DNA of 64,000 nucleotides from Thermomicrobium sp. CFH 73360 (GTDB lineage: Bacteria; Chloroflexota; Chloroflexia; Thermomicrobiales; Thermomicrobiaceae): positions 711,659 through 775,658 of the forward strand of contig NZ_JAMSLS010000001.1 of NCBI RefSeq assembly GCF_023806465.1. Direction: 5' to 3'. Positions 8,874 through 18,434 of this stretch are shown piece by piece. The notes under the pieces were generated by a model that did no database searches, had not been told where the DNA came from, and saw only the letters and a program-made list of their open reading frames with translations. The translations under genes were made by a program, and so were the position numbers. Numbering within the stretch: the first letter of the stretch is position 1; every line of letters begins with the position of its first letter.

Positions 8874-10754
8874 GTGACTGGTCTCACCGGTCGGGCCGCA
8901 CCGAAGTTATCTGGTCCGTCCTTTCCGGTTGCCGCACCGGACGTTGCCCTCTGGGCAATCGTCGCGGTAGCCCTTGCCCTGGTGCTCGGGCTGCAGGCAA
9001 CACGCGTCTTTGTCTCCGACCTCGTCTTTGTCATCGACCAGAGCCGTCGAACGCTCCTACTCCTCCTTGTGACGGCGATATTCGCTAGCCCTCTGCTTGC
9101 CCCACTCGTCGGTAAGCTCAGCGGGGGCCGCCTCCTCTTGGTCGCGATGGTGCTGCTCATTGCCGCACGGACTGGGCTTCAGCTTGTCGATTGGCCACCG
9201 GGCCGTGTCGCACTTGGTGCGCTTGGGGTCATCGCCTTTGGATGGGCACTTCTCCCGTTGCTTCGCTGGCGCGCTCGAGCGGGCTTGGGAATCCTGGCCG
9301 GGACAGCACTTGACATCGCACTCCGTACGACCCGCGACACGCTCGACCTTCCGTGGCAGGCAGGAATCGGGAGTCATCTCGCCACTGCGGTGCTGGCCAT
9401 CATCTTCCTTGTCGCCGTCGGGCTCATCGCGATTGACCGAGGGCCGGTCGAGCCACGAGGCGCGATCGGCTTCCTGGCACTGGGGCCGGCACTCGGCCTC
9501 CTGCACCTGGTGACCGGAAACCTCGGCTTTGCGATTGTGCATACCGGCTGGGACCTGCTGTTCGCGACTGCTCTTCTGGGACTTGCGCTCGTGCTTGGCC
9601 TCCTCGTCGCGCCACTCGCGGCGCACCACTGGAGCGGTTGGATCACAACCACCGGCGCAGGAGCCGTCGGACTCTGGCTGGCCTGGGGAACGGGTTGGCC
9701 CGCTGCGCTCGGATTAGCGCTGGCTGTTGCCAGCTGGGCAATCTTTACGCTGACGGCAGCAATGGGAGGGCGCCTCCTCCGCAGTCCGGCCAGCGTTGGT
9801 CGAGCCGGTTTGGCACTCGCGCTCGGTCAGCTCCTGCAGGTTGCACTCTTGTTCCGCTACTACACGGCGACCGGAGACCGCTGGATACCATTCGTGCTGT
9901 GGGCACTCCTCGCTCTTATCGTCGCGCTCGACTGGCCAAGTGGCTGGCCATCCGGCGCGGTCGCGCTCCTTCCACACGTGACCCTCGGCATGCTCCTCCC
10001 ATTCGCTGCCGCCATCGCCTGGCAAGCACTCAGTAGACAAGCGCCACCCCCAGCATTCGCCCCGAGTTCCGAACTCGTCGTAATGACGTACAATATCCAA
10101 TCTGGCTACGACCGCCACCAACGCTGGGACTTAGAAGCAACCGCTCGCGTTATTGAGACTGCTCACCCAGACATCGTCCTGCTACAGGAAGTCAGCCGCG
10201 GCTGGCTCGTCACTTCCAGTGCCGACCAGCTGACATGGCTGGCACGGCGGCTCGGCATGCACGCCAGTTGGGGTCCCGCAAGCACAGACGGACTCTGGGG
10301 AAACGCCGTGCTTACCCGCGCACAGCCGTTGGAAGAGCAAGTTGTACACTTCCGTACGACCCAGAACCTTCGCCGAGGGGCTATCATCGTCCGGCTGGCC
10401 ACGCCAACCATATCCGTCTGGGCTGCCAGCACGCACCTCGACGATCCGCGGTCAGCATCTGCGGTGCGACTGGCCCAGATTGAGGAACTCCTTGTCTCTC
10501 TTCAGCCAGTACGCCCGCTTGTCCTCGGTGGCGACCTCAATGCCGATCCCGAAAGCACAGAACTCGCCCGGCTTCAGTCAGCCGGCCTCCGCGACGCTGC
10601 CGCAGCAGTCGGCGCCATCATGCCTACGTCTGCTGACGCGCGTCGTATCGACTACGTGCTCGTAACCGACGAGCTTGAACCGGTTGCTGGGAGTGTTCTC
10701 GACGTGACCGCCTCGGACCATCGCCCCGTTATCGTCCGGCTCGTGATGCGCTGA
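8874..10754 (+). CDS. integral membrane protein fused to an endonuclease/exonuclease/phosphatase domain
   Basis: 626 residues, start GTG at 8874. The first ~390 residues are a chain of about ten to twelve hydrophobic helices (for example WAIVAVALALVLGLQ, LLLLLVTAIFASPLLAPLV). The C-terminal ~235 residues are an EEP phosphoesterase: MTYNIQSGYDRHQRWD, DIVLLQEVSRGW (metal-binding Glu), THLDDPRS, LGGDLNADPES (Asp/Asn) and ASDHRPVIVRL (catalytic His). All core residues are present, so a hydrolase active on phosphodiesters or phospholipids at the membrane is likely. The substrate is unknown. It stands alone, with no obvious operon partner. Confidence 0.85.
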   Translation: MTGLTGRAAPKLSGPSFPVAAPDVALWAIVAVALALVLGLQATRVFVSDLVFVIDQSRRTLLLLLVTAIFASPLLAPLVGKLSGGRLLLVAMVLLIAARTGLQLVDWPPGRVALGALGVIAFGWALLPLLRWRARAGLGILAGTALDIALRTTRDTLDLPWQAGIGSHLATAVLAIIFLVAVGLIAIDRGPVEPRGAIGFLALGPALGLLHLVTGNLGFAIVHTGWDLLFATALLGLALVLGLLVAPLAAHHWSGWITTTGAGAVGLWLAWGTGWPAALGLALAVASWAIFTLTAAMGGRLLRSPASVGRAGLALALGQLLQVALLFRYYTATGDRWIPFVLWALLALIVALDWPSGWPSGAVALLPHVTLGMLLPFAAAIAWQALSRQAPPPAFAPSSELVVMTYNIQSGYDRHQRWDLEATARVIETAHPDIVLLQEVSRGWLVTSSADQLTWLARRLGMHASWGPASTDGLWGNAVLTRAQPLEEQVVHFRTTQNLRRGAIIVRLATPTISVWAASTHLDDPRSASAVRLAQIEELLVSLQPVRPLVLGGDLNADPESTELARLQSAGLRDAAAAVGAIMPTSADARRIDYVLVTDELEPVAGSVLDVTASDHRPVIVRLVMR

Positions 10755-11293
10755 GCAGACGCTCTCTCCGGACAAGAGGGCCATCACCGAATGTTCCCGG
10801 TTCGTCTGACTTCTTCCCAGAGTTCCTCCGTTCCTCGGCCAGGTGCCCTCGCCACGATCGCACCAGCCGCCGCGAGACCGAAGAGGATTCTTCTTATCTC
10901 CAAGGTGGTCGTCCCCGCGGCCCCCAAATAGGCCAGTCCAGAGTTTCTCCAAGACAGGGACACTTACCACTCCGTGAGTGCGTCTTCTCGCCCTGAGCCG
11001 CTCACCGGGGCACCACGCACCTCCCGCCGGATTGGCCGACGAGGTCACTGATAGCTCGCGTCGACACGAAAGGACGACGACAAACCGGTATCTTCACGGT
11101 GCAGCGCAAAGGCTGAGATGGCAGCACGCCGCATGTCATTCTCGGTTGTGTGGCAGAGAGGAGATCCCTCTCAGGACGAAATCCGTCATACGTTGCCGGC
11201 CGGATGCCCACTCCACAGGAGAAGCCGCACGCGCTCTTGCGAGACAAGCGGTATCCTGGAAAGCCGGTTCGTGACAGAGGCTCCAGAAGCGAC
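10755..11293. other. gene-free stretch before the membrane glycosyltransferase-like gene
   Basis: About 540 bases. The frame of the next gene is open from 11150, but that upstream part (Arg/Ser/Pro-rich) is not protein-like and has no ribosome site. No promoter or hairpin that I would stand by. Confidence 0.35.
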
Positions 11294-12880
11294 ATGGGAA
11301 ACAGACGGGAACGTCAGCCCGCAACGCAATCCCCTCCCTACCGGAAGCGACAGCAGAGTGCGAACGTAGCGTTCGCAGTCATTCTCCTGGGGCTCCTCGT
11401 GGAGACGCTCGTCCTCTACGGTCCCACGCTTCGCTTCAGTTTCTTGCTGGACGACAGTTATGACCTCATTGTTGTACGGCAGACAAGCTACCAGGAGCTC
11501 CTCTTACGGCCACTTCCAGGCTTCAGCTACTACCGGCCGCTGACCTTCATACTTTACAAGTTCATCCACGATCTCTGGGACGGAACAGAACCCTCGCACT
11601 ATCACCTCTTCTCGATCTTGCTCCACGCGTTGAACGCGCTCCTGCTCGCGCTGCTCGTTCGACGAGTCGCCGGAATCGTCGCTGCAGCGCTCTCGGCTTC
11701 GCTGTTCATCGCCTTTCCGTTCGCTTATCAGGCGGTGCAGATCGTCTGCTCCCTTCCTCATCTCCTCGTCACTACTGCACTGCTTGGCATGCTGGTTCTC
11801 TGGGAACTGGGAACGGAAGAACTTGGCCATACTGGGCGACTCTTGCGCTGCACAGCAATCACCGCGGCGCTCGCTGCACCAGGTTTTCATGAAACGGGTG
11901 TCCTCAGTGGAACGTTGTTGGTTGCGTGGTCCATATGGAGATCACACGCGGGTTGGCGACGCGCCCTTCAAAGAAACAGCGGTTGGCTCATCCCGGCCCT
12001 CTTTGGGAACGGCACGTATCTTGCCCTCTGGTTCTGGGGATTCGACAAGCCAGGGTCGAGGCCGGTCACGCTGCTGGATCGCCTCGAGAATCTGGGTTTT
12101 TGGTCGCAGGCGGTGGCCTACCCTCTGACTCGGCAGTTGACGACACTTCTCGACACCGGCTGGCTCGCGCGGCATTCTTGGCAGGCCGTCATCGGCACCG
12201 CACTCGTCGGTGGGACTGTCGCGCTCATCTTCCACACACTCGGCACCCAACTCCGGCTTGCGCTTGGAACGCTCGGGTTGAGTCTCCTCACCTTCTTGCC
12301 CGCAATACTGTTCCTCCCATATCACGGGTACGTCGAGGATGGCCCACGCTTGCTCTATCCCGCGGCGCCAGGAATTGCCGCGTTCTGGGGCCTGCTTCCA
12401 CGTGCCGGCTGGCACTGGCGGCAAGGGCGCTGGCTCGGTGCGATGTTGGGGATGTTAGTCATCGTCATCACATTGACCCAGAGCATCGCTTTTCTCGAGC
12501 GGCGTACCGAACTCGGACTGTTGGCCAGCCACGCCCAAGAGGCGGTCGTTGCCACAGCACGTGCCAACCCACATTGGCCACTGGCCGTCGTTCATGCTCC
12601 AGCCTGGCTGGCACTGCACCACTACGAGTACCCGTTGGGCCATTTCGGGATGAATGCTCAGCCAGAATATCTCGGCTTCGATGCTCTCCTAGAGGCGCGC
12701 CTCGGCTGGCGACAACCAGTCCAGTCGCTGGTGATCGGGCCACCGCCCGACCAAGGGTGGTACACCATCGGCCCGCACGGCCGCCCCGGAAACCAAGCCC
12801 AACTCGACGCGCTCCGCTTGAGCGGCTGGGTGATCTGCGACATCCAGCCACGCAAGCTCTCAGAGCGTCGTACTCTGTAG
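11294..12880 (+). CDS. multi-pass membrane protein, GT-C glycosyltransferase-like
   Basis: 528 residues from the ATG at 11294; the frame is open back to 11150, so the start is uncertain. After a basic N-terminus comes a first membrane helix (VAFAVILLGLLVETLVLYGP). The loop after it carries LLDDSYD, the acidic pair typical of lipid-sugar-dependent GT-C enzymes, then FSYYRPLTFILYKFIHDL. About ten helices follow and the C-terminus is a soluble domain of roughly 120 residues (HAPAWLALHHYEYP). This suits a transferase using a polyprenyl-phosphate sugar on the outer face of the membrane. I do not recognise the exact family. Confidence 0.65.
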   Translation: MGNRRERQPATQSPPYRKRQQSANVAFAVILLGLLVETLVLYGPTLRFSFLLDDSYDLIVVRQTSYQELLLRPLPGFSYYRPLTFILYKFIHDLWDGTEPSHYHLFSILLHALNALLLALLVRRVAGIVAAALSASLFIAFPFAYQAVQIVCSLPHLLVTTALLGMLVLWELGTEELGHTGRLLRCTAITAALAAPGFHETGVLSGTLLVAWSIWRSHAGWRRALQRNSGWLIPALFGNGTYLALWFWGFDKPGSRPVTLLDRLENLGFWSQAVAYPLTRQLTTLLDTGWLARHSWQAVIGTALVGGTVALIFHTLGTQLRLALGTLGLSLLTFLPAILFLPYHGYVEDGPRLLYPAAPGIAAFWGLLPRAGWHWRQGRWLGAMLGMLVIVITLTQSIAFLERRTELGLLASHAQEAVVATARANPHWPLAVVHAPAWLALHHYEYPLGHFGMNAQPEYLGFDALLEARLGWRQPVQSLVIGPPPDQGWYTIGPHGRPGNQAQLDALRLSGWVICDIQPRKLSERRTL

Positions 12881-13075
12881 TGACCTCGTCCTCAGGCATC
12901 CTCCTTCATCGCTGACTGATGGAAGCGATAACGCACCCGTGAACAGGACGAAATGGTGGTGTTTTCTCGTTGATACACCCACGATATCATCTCAGCAGCC
13001 GCGTTCTCAGCTGTGCTGAGCAGCGTTCATGGATCGATTGATGCCAATCCGACCGCGGGATACGGAGGATGGCGA

Positions 13076-15814
13076 GTGCAGGAAGCGCGCGAGAATGGTC
13101 ATCCGTTGCAGGACTCAAGTGGTCCTCGGAGTCAGCCCATCATGGAGGAGCAAGCACAAGGAAAAGCACCTACTCCCCTGACCCTGATAACGAAGCTCGC
13201 CACGCTCTTGAACCGGGCAACCGATTTTCGGACGGCACTGCAGGAGATCTTGCCCTTAGTCCTCAACATAGTAGGCTCGACAGCCGGCTGGATCACACTC
13301 CGTCGGGAAGAGTCGTTCGAACTGGTTGCAGCACATGGCTTACCACCAGGGCTTGCCGCGAACAACATGAGTATGTTGCGCTGGTCTCCCTGCCGCTGTC
13401 AGCGCCTGGCATTGACCGGTGACCTTGCGACCACCGCTGAGATCATCAACTGCGAACGACTGGCACGGCTTCGTGAGCAGGCTGAAAACCCGGAAAAGGC
13501 AAGACAGCTCACGGGTGGGCTTCACTGGCACCTCTCCGTGCCGCTACGGACCCCAAGTGGGAACGTCATCGGAATTCTCAACCTCAATCGGCTGATCCCT
13601 GATCCACTCGACAGCGAGACCAAGCTTTTTCTGGATCTTTTGGGAGAACTCTTGGCAAGTGCCATCGAACGGGACGAACTAGCCACGGAACTTCGACGGC
13701 TTCGATCCGAAGAACGGGAACGAGCAACGGCACTCGCCCATAGGCTTGTTGGACAGGAGCGATTGTCCGACGTTGCCGAGTCGATCTTTACGATGCTTGA
13801 GCCCGTTCTCCAGCCCGATGCAATGAGCCTGCTTGTTGTCGATCCCTCTGAGCAGTACCTCGTCCTGCGTGCTGGACGCGGCTGGTCAGCTCAGTGGGTG
13901 GGGCGAATATGGCTTCCGCTCAATCCTCCAACGCACAACGCGCCAGCCTGGGCACTCCAGACGGGCCATCCCTTGAGTGTTCGACTTGACCAGCTTGGAC
14001 ACCCATTCCACGTCCCTCATCCCGTACTCGCAGCGGGTGTCCGCTTTTCAGCCTTCTTTCCGCTGCTCGCCAACGAACGCCCGGTCGGCATTCTGGTAGC
14101 AAACTATTTCACTGCTCGGGAACTCAGTGAGGATCAGATTCGTTTCGCGAAGCTCCTCGCTGAGATCGGAGCAGTCGCCGTCGCGCGCGTGCGGGAACGA
14201 GAGCGGAATGATGAACTCCTGAGTGAACTTCCGATTGGCCTTTTCCAGCTCAATGCAGCGGGCCAGATCATTCAGGCCAACCGAGCATTCGCACGCCTTC
14301 TTGGTTGGACAAGCCCCGAGAATGTTGTTGGGCGGCCTCTAGCCGATTTCTTCCTAGAACGGGTCGAGGCGTCTCGTCTCTGGAGCGCGGTGCGACGCGG
14401 TGATGCGATCGCCGGCACAGAGTGTCGCTGGCGGAAACACGACGGTGCAGTCTTCTGGGTGCGTCTCTCGGCACGAACCCAACGCACTCCTGATGGCCAC
14501 GTAGTTCTGGTCGAAGGAACAGCCGAGGACATCAGTGAGCGCAAGCAAATCGAGGAGCATCTTGTCTACCTTGCACGCCACGACAGTCTCACCGGTATTG
14601 CGAATCGTTACGCGCTGATCGAGGCCTTGAGAGACGCACTGGCGCGCGCCTCGCGGAACCAGCGGAGCGGTGCTCTGCTGCTACTCGATCTCGACAAATT
14701 CAAGCTCGTCAACGACCAACTTGGCCACGCCAAAGGCGATGCTGTCCTGCGCTCCGTAGCCATGCGTTTGAGTCGGGCTGTGCGGACGAGCGAACTCGTC
14801 GCACGGCTTGGCGGTGACGAGTTCGCAGTCTTGCTCTTTCCTGTCACGCGCGAAGCTGCGGAAGGCGTGGCCCAGCGTCTGCTTACTGCAATTGGAGAAA
14901 TCACAGTAGCGCTCCCAGAACGCGTAATGCGACTGAAGGCAAGCTGCGGCATCGCTCTCTTTCCGGAACACGGGACCACTGTTGAAGAACTCCTCATCGC
15001 AGCCGATCGTGCACTCTACACGGCCAAATATCAGGGCGGCTCTCGGTTTGCGACCTATGCCATCAGGCATTCGCAGACTGATCCGTCCTCAGTGACTGCC
15101 TATGCCGATCATCTCGAGGCAGCACTCGCGAACGACACCTTTTGCCTCTTGTCTCAACCGATCCTTGACCTCCGGAGCGGTTTGGTTTCCGGACACGAGT
15201 TATTGCTCCGCCTCCGCGAGGGCAATCGTCTCATCGATCCAAGCGGTTTCCTACCGATTGCGGAGCGGCTCGGATTGGTCCCGAGGATCGATCTGTGGGT
15301 TGTCGAGCGTGCCGCTCAGCTCGCACGGGCGTCGGGGCAGCGCATCCATGTCAATCTCTCAGCGCAGACGCTTCACGATGCACAAGCGCTGCGCACTCTT
15401 GAGACAATCTTCGAGCAGCAGGCGACTCCTGCCGGCAAAGTGGTCCTTGAGTTGACGGAAACGGTCGCCATCGCCGATTTCGCATGGATGCGCGAGCAAC
15501 TGCAGCGACTACGGAACCACGGTTGCCTCTTGGCCATCGATGACTTTGGCGTTGGCTACTCGTCACTCTACCAACTTCGCTCATTCCCAGTGGACTTTTT
15601 GAAGATCGACGGAAGTTTTGTGGCGGATCTCCTCGATGATCCTGTCAACCAGAGCATCGTACATGCGATCGTCGAGCTGGCTCGGGCGTTAGGTGCCGAG
15701 ACAATCGCCGAGTGGGTGGAGCGCGAGTCACTGCTCGACGAACTCCGTACTCTCGGCGTCGACTACGCCCAAGGCTATGCTACCGGACGTCCCCAGCTGG
15801 TCGAAGAATTCTGA
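13076..15814 (+). CDS. GAF-GAF-PAS-GGDEF-EAL cyclic di-GMP signalling protein
   Basis: 912 residues from GTG 13076, chosen because GGAGG lies 7 bases upstream; the frame is open from 13013 and an ATG occurs at 13142. Two GAF-like sensor domains (about 40-200 and 225-380) precede a PAS domain (about 385-505, LPIGLFQLNAAGQIIQANRAF to EDISERKQIEE). The cyclase domain carries ARLGGDEFAVLLF; the inhibitory site five residues before it reads RTSE instead of RxxD. The phosphodiesterase domain has HELLLRL (ExLxR), ELTETVAI, AIDDFGVGYSSL and LKIDGSFV, so both active sites look intact. It has no membrane segment, so it is a cytosolic sensor that may make or degrade c-di-GMP. Confidence 0.93.
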   Translation: MQEARENGHPLQDSSGPRSQPIMEEQAQGKAPTPLTLITKLATLLNRATDFRTALQEILPLVLNIVGSTAGWITLRREESFELVAAHGLPPGLAANNMSMLRWSPCRCQRLALTGDLATTAEIINCERLARLREQAENPEKARQLTGGLHWHLSVPLRTPSGNVIGILNLNRLIPDPLDSETKLFLDLLGELLASAIERDELATELRRLRSEERERATALAHRLVGQERLSDVAESIFTMLEPVLQPDAMSLLVVDPSEQYLVLRAGRGWSAQWVGRIWLPLNPPTHNAPAWALQTGHPLSVRLDQLGHPFHVPHPVLAAGVRFSAFFPLLANERPVGILVANYFTARELSEDQIRFAKLLAEIGAVAVARVRERERNDELLSELPIGLFQLNAAGQIIQANRAFARLLGWTSPENVVGRPLADFFLERVEASRLWSAVRRGDAIAGTECRWRKHDGAVFWVRLSARTQRTPDGHVVLVEGTAEDISERKQIEEHLVYLARHDSLTGIANRYALIEALRDALARASRNQRSGALLLLDLDKFKLVNDQLGHAKGDAVLRSVAMRLSRAVRTSELVARLGGDEFAVLLFPVTREAAEGVAQRLLTAIGEITVALPERVMRLKASCGIALFPEHGTTVEELLIAADRALYTAKYQGGSRFATYAIRHSQTDPSSVTAYADHLEAALANDTFCLLSQPILDLRSGLVSGHELLLRLREGNRLIDPSGFLPIAERLGLVPRIDLWVVERAAQLARASGQRIHVNLSAQTLHDAQALRTLETIFEQQATPAGKVVLELTETVAIADFAWMREQLQRLRNHGCLLAIDDFGVGYSSLYQLRSFPVDFLKIDGSFVADLLDDPVNQSIVHAIVELARALGAETIAEWVERESLLDELRTLGVDYAQGYATGRPQLVEEF

Positions 15815-15870
15815 CTCGGTCAGACATACACTCTTGCAGAGCACTGTGTGGCACACAAGAGGGGGCGTCA

Positions 15871-16581
15871 ATGGCAGAGGAACGTCCGGTCGCGTTCGTG
15901 ACAGGTGGCACGGGGCAGGTTGGCTCCGTTGTCGTGCGCTGGTTCGCTGAGCGTGGCGTACGGCTGTTCGTCCCGTATCGTTCTTCCGAACGTTGGCAGC
16001 ATCTCCGCGAGACACTTGGAGAACTCGCGAATGCCGTAGAGGGAATGCAGGTTGATCTGGCCACCCCTGCGGGAAGTGAGCAGGCCGTGACTGCTACGTT
16101 TGATCAGTACGGGCGCCTGGACTGGGTACTCTGCCTCGCTGGAGGATTCCAACCTGGCCGGATTGCCGACACGACTCCCGAACTCTGGCAGGAACTCCTG
16201 AGCCTCAACCTCTGGCCAACCGCTCATGTTCTGCGAGCTGTCGTGCCCCGCCTGCTCGCGCAAGGAACCGGACGAATCGTGACTGTTGGGGCACGAGCCG
16301 CTCTCGATCCTGGAGCCGGGGCAGTTGCCTACGCCGTGGCGAAACATGCAGTGATCACACTCACGTTGGCAGTTGCGCGTGAACTCCGCGGCACCGGCGT
16401 CACGGCAAATTGCATTGCACCAGCGACGATCGACACACCGGCCAATCGTGCCGCTATGCCAACGGCTGACTACACGAAGTGGGTTCGTCCCGAACAAGTC
16501 GCTGCGCTGCTCTGGTACCTCTGCTCACCGGACGCGGCAGCACTGAATGGAGCCGTGATCCCGATCGTCGGCGGACAATAA
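15871..16581 (+). CDS. short-chain dehydrogenase/reductase
   Basis: NAD(P)-dependent oxidoreductase of the SDR fold, 236 residues from ATG 15871. The cofactor motif is TGGTGQVGSV (TGxxGxxG), the structural motif LAGG replaces NNAG, and the catalytic pair is YAVAKHA (YxxxK) about 24 residues after the Ser region TVGARAA. The Ser is replaced by Ala or Gly there, so catalysis may be altered. The C-terminus ends NGAVIPIVGGQ, as in 3-oxoacyl-ACP reductase relatives. It lies 56 bases after the GGDEF-EAL gene and its stop is 3 bases from that of the convergent protease gene. Substrate unknown. Confidence 0.88.
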   Translation: MAEERPVAFVTGGTGQVGSVVVRWFAERGVRLFVPYRSSERWQHLRETLGELANAVEGMQVDLATPAGSEQAVTATFDQYGRLDWVLCLAGGFQPGRIADTTPELWQELLSLNLWPTAHVLRAVVPRLLAQGTGRIVTVGARAALDPGAGAVAYAVAKHAVITLTLAVARELRGTGVTANCIAPATIDTPANRAAMPTADYTKWVRPEQVAALLWYLCSPDAAALNGAVIPIVGGQ

Positions 16582-16584
16582 CGG

Positions 16585-18294
16585 CTACCACGCACTCCAC
16601 GCATGCGTCGGCATGTCACCGCGTGGCTGACCATCCCATGTGGCACCGTAGAGATGCCAGCGGAAAGCTTCGACGAGCGAACGGAGGGTACGGGTAATCT
16701 CTTCGGGAACCGGCTGTCCCTCCGGTGAGAACCATGGGCCAACCGGCTCTGGCGGGAGCACAGTGGTGGCGTGTGTCGGCACCTCGGAGTGTGGCACACC
16801 ATCCCAGCTGATCCCGTAGAGATGCCACCGGAAGGCCTCCACGAGTGCGCGGAGCGTCGCTTCGGTCGCCTGCCGATCAAAACCGTTCTCGGTCACCAGC
16901 ACCGGCACTGGCTCACCCGGTTGGAGTTCAGGAGCATGCGTCGGCAGATCGCCACGGTGATCGACACCGTCCCAACTCATGCCGTAGAGATGCCAGCGGA
17001 ACGCCTCGACAAGGGCGCGAGCTGTGGCGTTAATCGCCTCGGCTCTCGGTCGCCCACGACTGTCGAACCACGGTCCATCGGCCAGATCCCAGCTCGCAAC
17101 CACGTCCCAGATGGTGCGGAGTTCGCGCCCATCCACGTCACGCGCAATCGCCTCGATGAGATGGTTCCCTGGATCAAGGTGTGCCGTGAATGTCACTGTC
17201 GGCCCCGTCCCGCGAGCCTCCTGCCCGGCGACCCGCACAATGAGTTCGGCGATCGGCCGGTCAGACACAACGGTTGCACTGACCTGAACCGGTCCAGGCA
17301 AAACGGTTGACCAACGCGCTGGCTGCACCGCCACGAAGGCTAGCGAAACTGGTGTTCCCGGTGTCGGCGTCGGCCGTGGTGTCGGAGTCGGTTGCGGAGT
17401 AGGAGCAGGCAACGGAGTCACCTGCAGACGACAGCCTGCGTCGGCACAAAAGTCCTCGACAAAGCCGATGACGTCAGTGGTCACCCGACGAGCGACGTTG
17501 GCAAGCGTGGACTCAAACGAGATAACTCCGAAGACCGCGAGGTGGTCGGTCGTCAAAAGCGGCCCACCGCTCATCCCTTCGGTCAGGTCGGCTTGCAATG
17601 CCAAGAGATCTGCGCTGATGTCCAGGAAACCACTTGCCGATGCGTGCCACTGCGTCCCAAACGGCTTGTCACCAGGATAGCCAGCGGCGACGAAAGAGAA
17701 GGACGGGTCGGTGAGTGCGGCATCACTCGGAGCCGCAAGGGCAAGCGATCCCGCTTCCGTTCCGAGAGGATCAGCGAGGAGCACCAGCCCAAAGTCAAAC
17801 TCGGGCATCTCCCCCTGCTCTGCCCAACCGCGCGGGACGACAACATCGACGGCCTCGGTCATTCCGTAGGGAGTGACAACCCTCCCACTCTGCCGGTCCG
17901 CACCGGGAACAACGATGAGGCTCTTAACCCACCCGCCGTATGCAGCTTGATACAGGCAGTGCGCAGCAGTCAGGACAACGTTCGTGCTGATAAGAACTCC
18001 AGAGCAGGAAAACAGCGTGCCATCAACAAACTCGCCGACCAGGAGCGTCACAGCGGAGGCAGGTACGCTCGTCGTCGGTGTGACGCGTCTCCGCTCGTCT
18101 GGTGGAAAGATTCGTTGGTAAGTGAAGTCGTTGTTGGCCTGCTCGAGGAGATTGGCTGAGAACAGCTGCACTGGCGTCGTCAATTGATGGCGGATGTATG
18201 AGGCTGGGTCTGCAGCAACGGGGTGCGGGACCAGCAACACCCCTAACAACGAGAAGGCAAGGAGGAGCCCCGACCAGCCGACGCTTGACTTCAT
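16585..18294 (-). CDS. secreted trypsin/V8-like serine protease with three C-terminal repeats
   Basis: 569 residues from ATG 18294, the start of a clear signal peptide (MKSSVGWSGLLLAFSLLG to VAADP). The S1-type catalytic domain (about 80-295) has LTAAHCLYQ (His), EFDFGLVLLADP (Asp) and EGMSGGPLL (Ser). A Pro/Thr-rich linker follows, then an Ig-like segment (VQPARWSTVLPGPVQVSA). The last ~190 residues hold three repeats of about 60 residues, each built on LVEAFRWHLYG, WDG and PTHA. I do not recognise this repeat. It is probably a surface or exported protease, the repeats perhaps anchoring it or binding substrate. It is divergent from the LmbE gene. Confidence 0.85.
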   Translation of the reverse strand: MKSSVGWSGLLLAFSLLGVLLVPHPVAADPASYIRHQLTTPVQLFSANLLEQANNDFTYQRIFPPDERRRVTPTTSVPASAVTLLVGEFVDGTLFSCSGVLISTNVVLTAAHCLYQAAYGGWVKSLIVVPGADRQSGRVVTPYGMTEAVDVVVPRGWAEQGEMPEFDFGLVLLADPLGTEAGSLALAAPSDAALTDPSFSFVAAGYPGDKPFGTQWHASASGFLDISADLLALQADLTEGMSGGPLLTTDHLAVFGVISFESTLANVARRVTTDVIGFVEDFCADAGCRLQVTPLPAPTPQPTPTPRPTPTPGTPVSLAFVAVQPARWSTVLPGPVQVSATVVSDRPIAELIVRVAGQEARGTGPTVTFTAHLDPGNHLIEAIARDVDGRELRTIWDVVASWDLADGPWFDSRGRPRAEAINATARALVEAFRWHLYGMSWDGVDHRGDLPTHAPELQPGEPVPVLVTENGFDRQATEATLRALVEAFRWHLYGISWDGVPHSEVPTHATTVLPPEPVGPWFSPEGQPVPEEITRTLRSLVEAFRWHLYGATWDGQPRGDMPTHAWSAW

Positions 18295-18434
18295 GCCGAT
18301 TCCCCCTTGACGCAGCGCCGTGCGCCTCACTGTACATGTCGGACATGGTGAAGACAAGCAAGAGAGTATCCTAAGGCGGCGGTGTGGGGTGATTTGCGCA
18401 CCGTTCCAACATCCTATTGGGAGGTGAGGCACTC

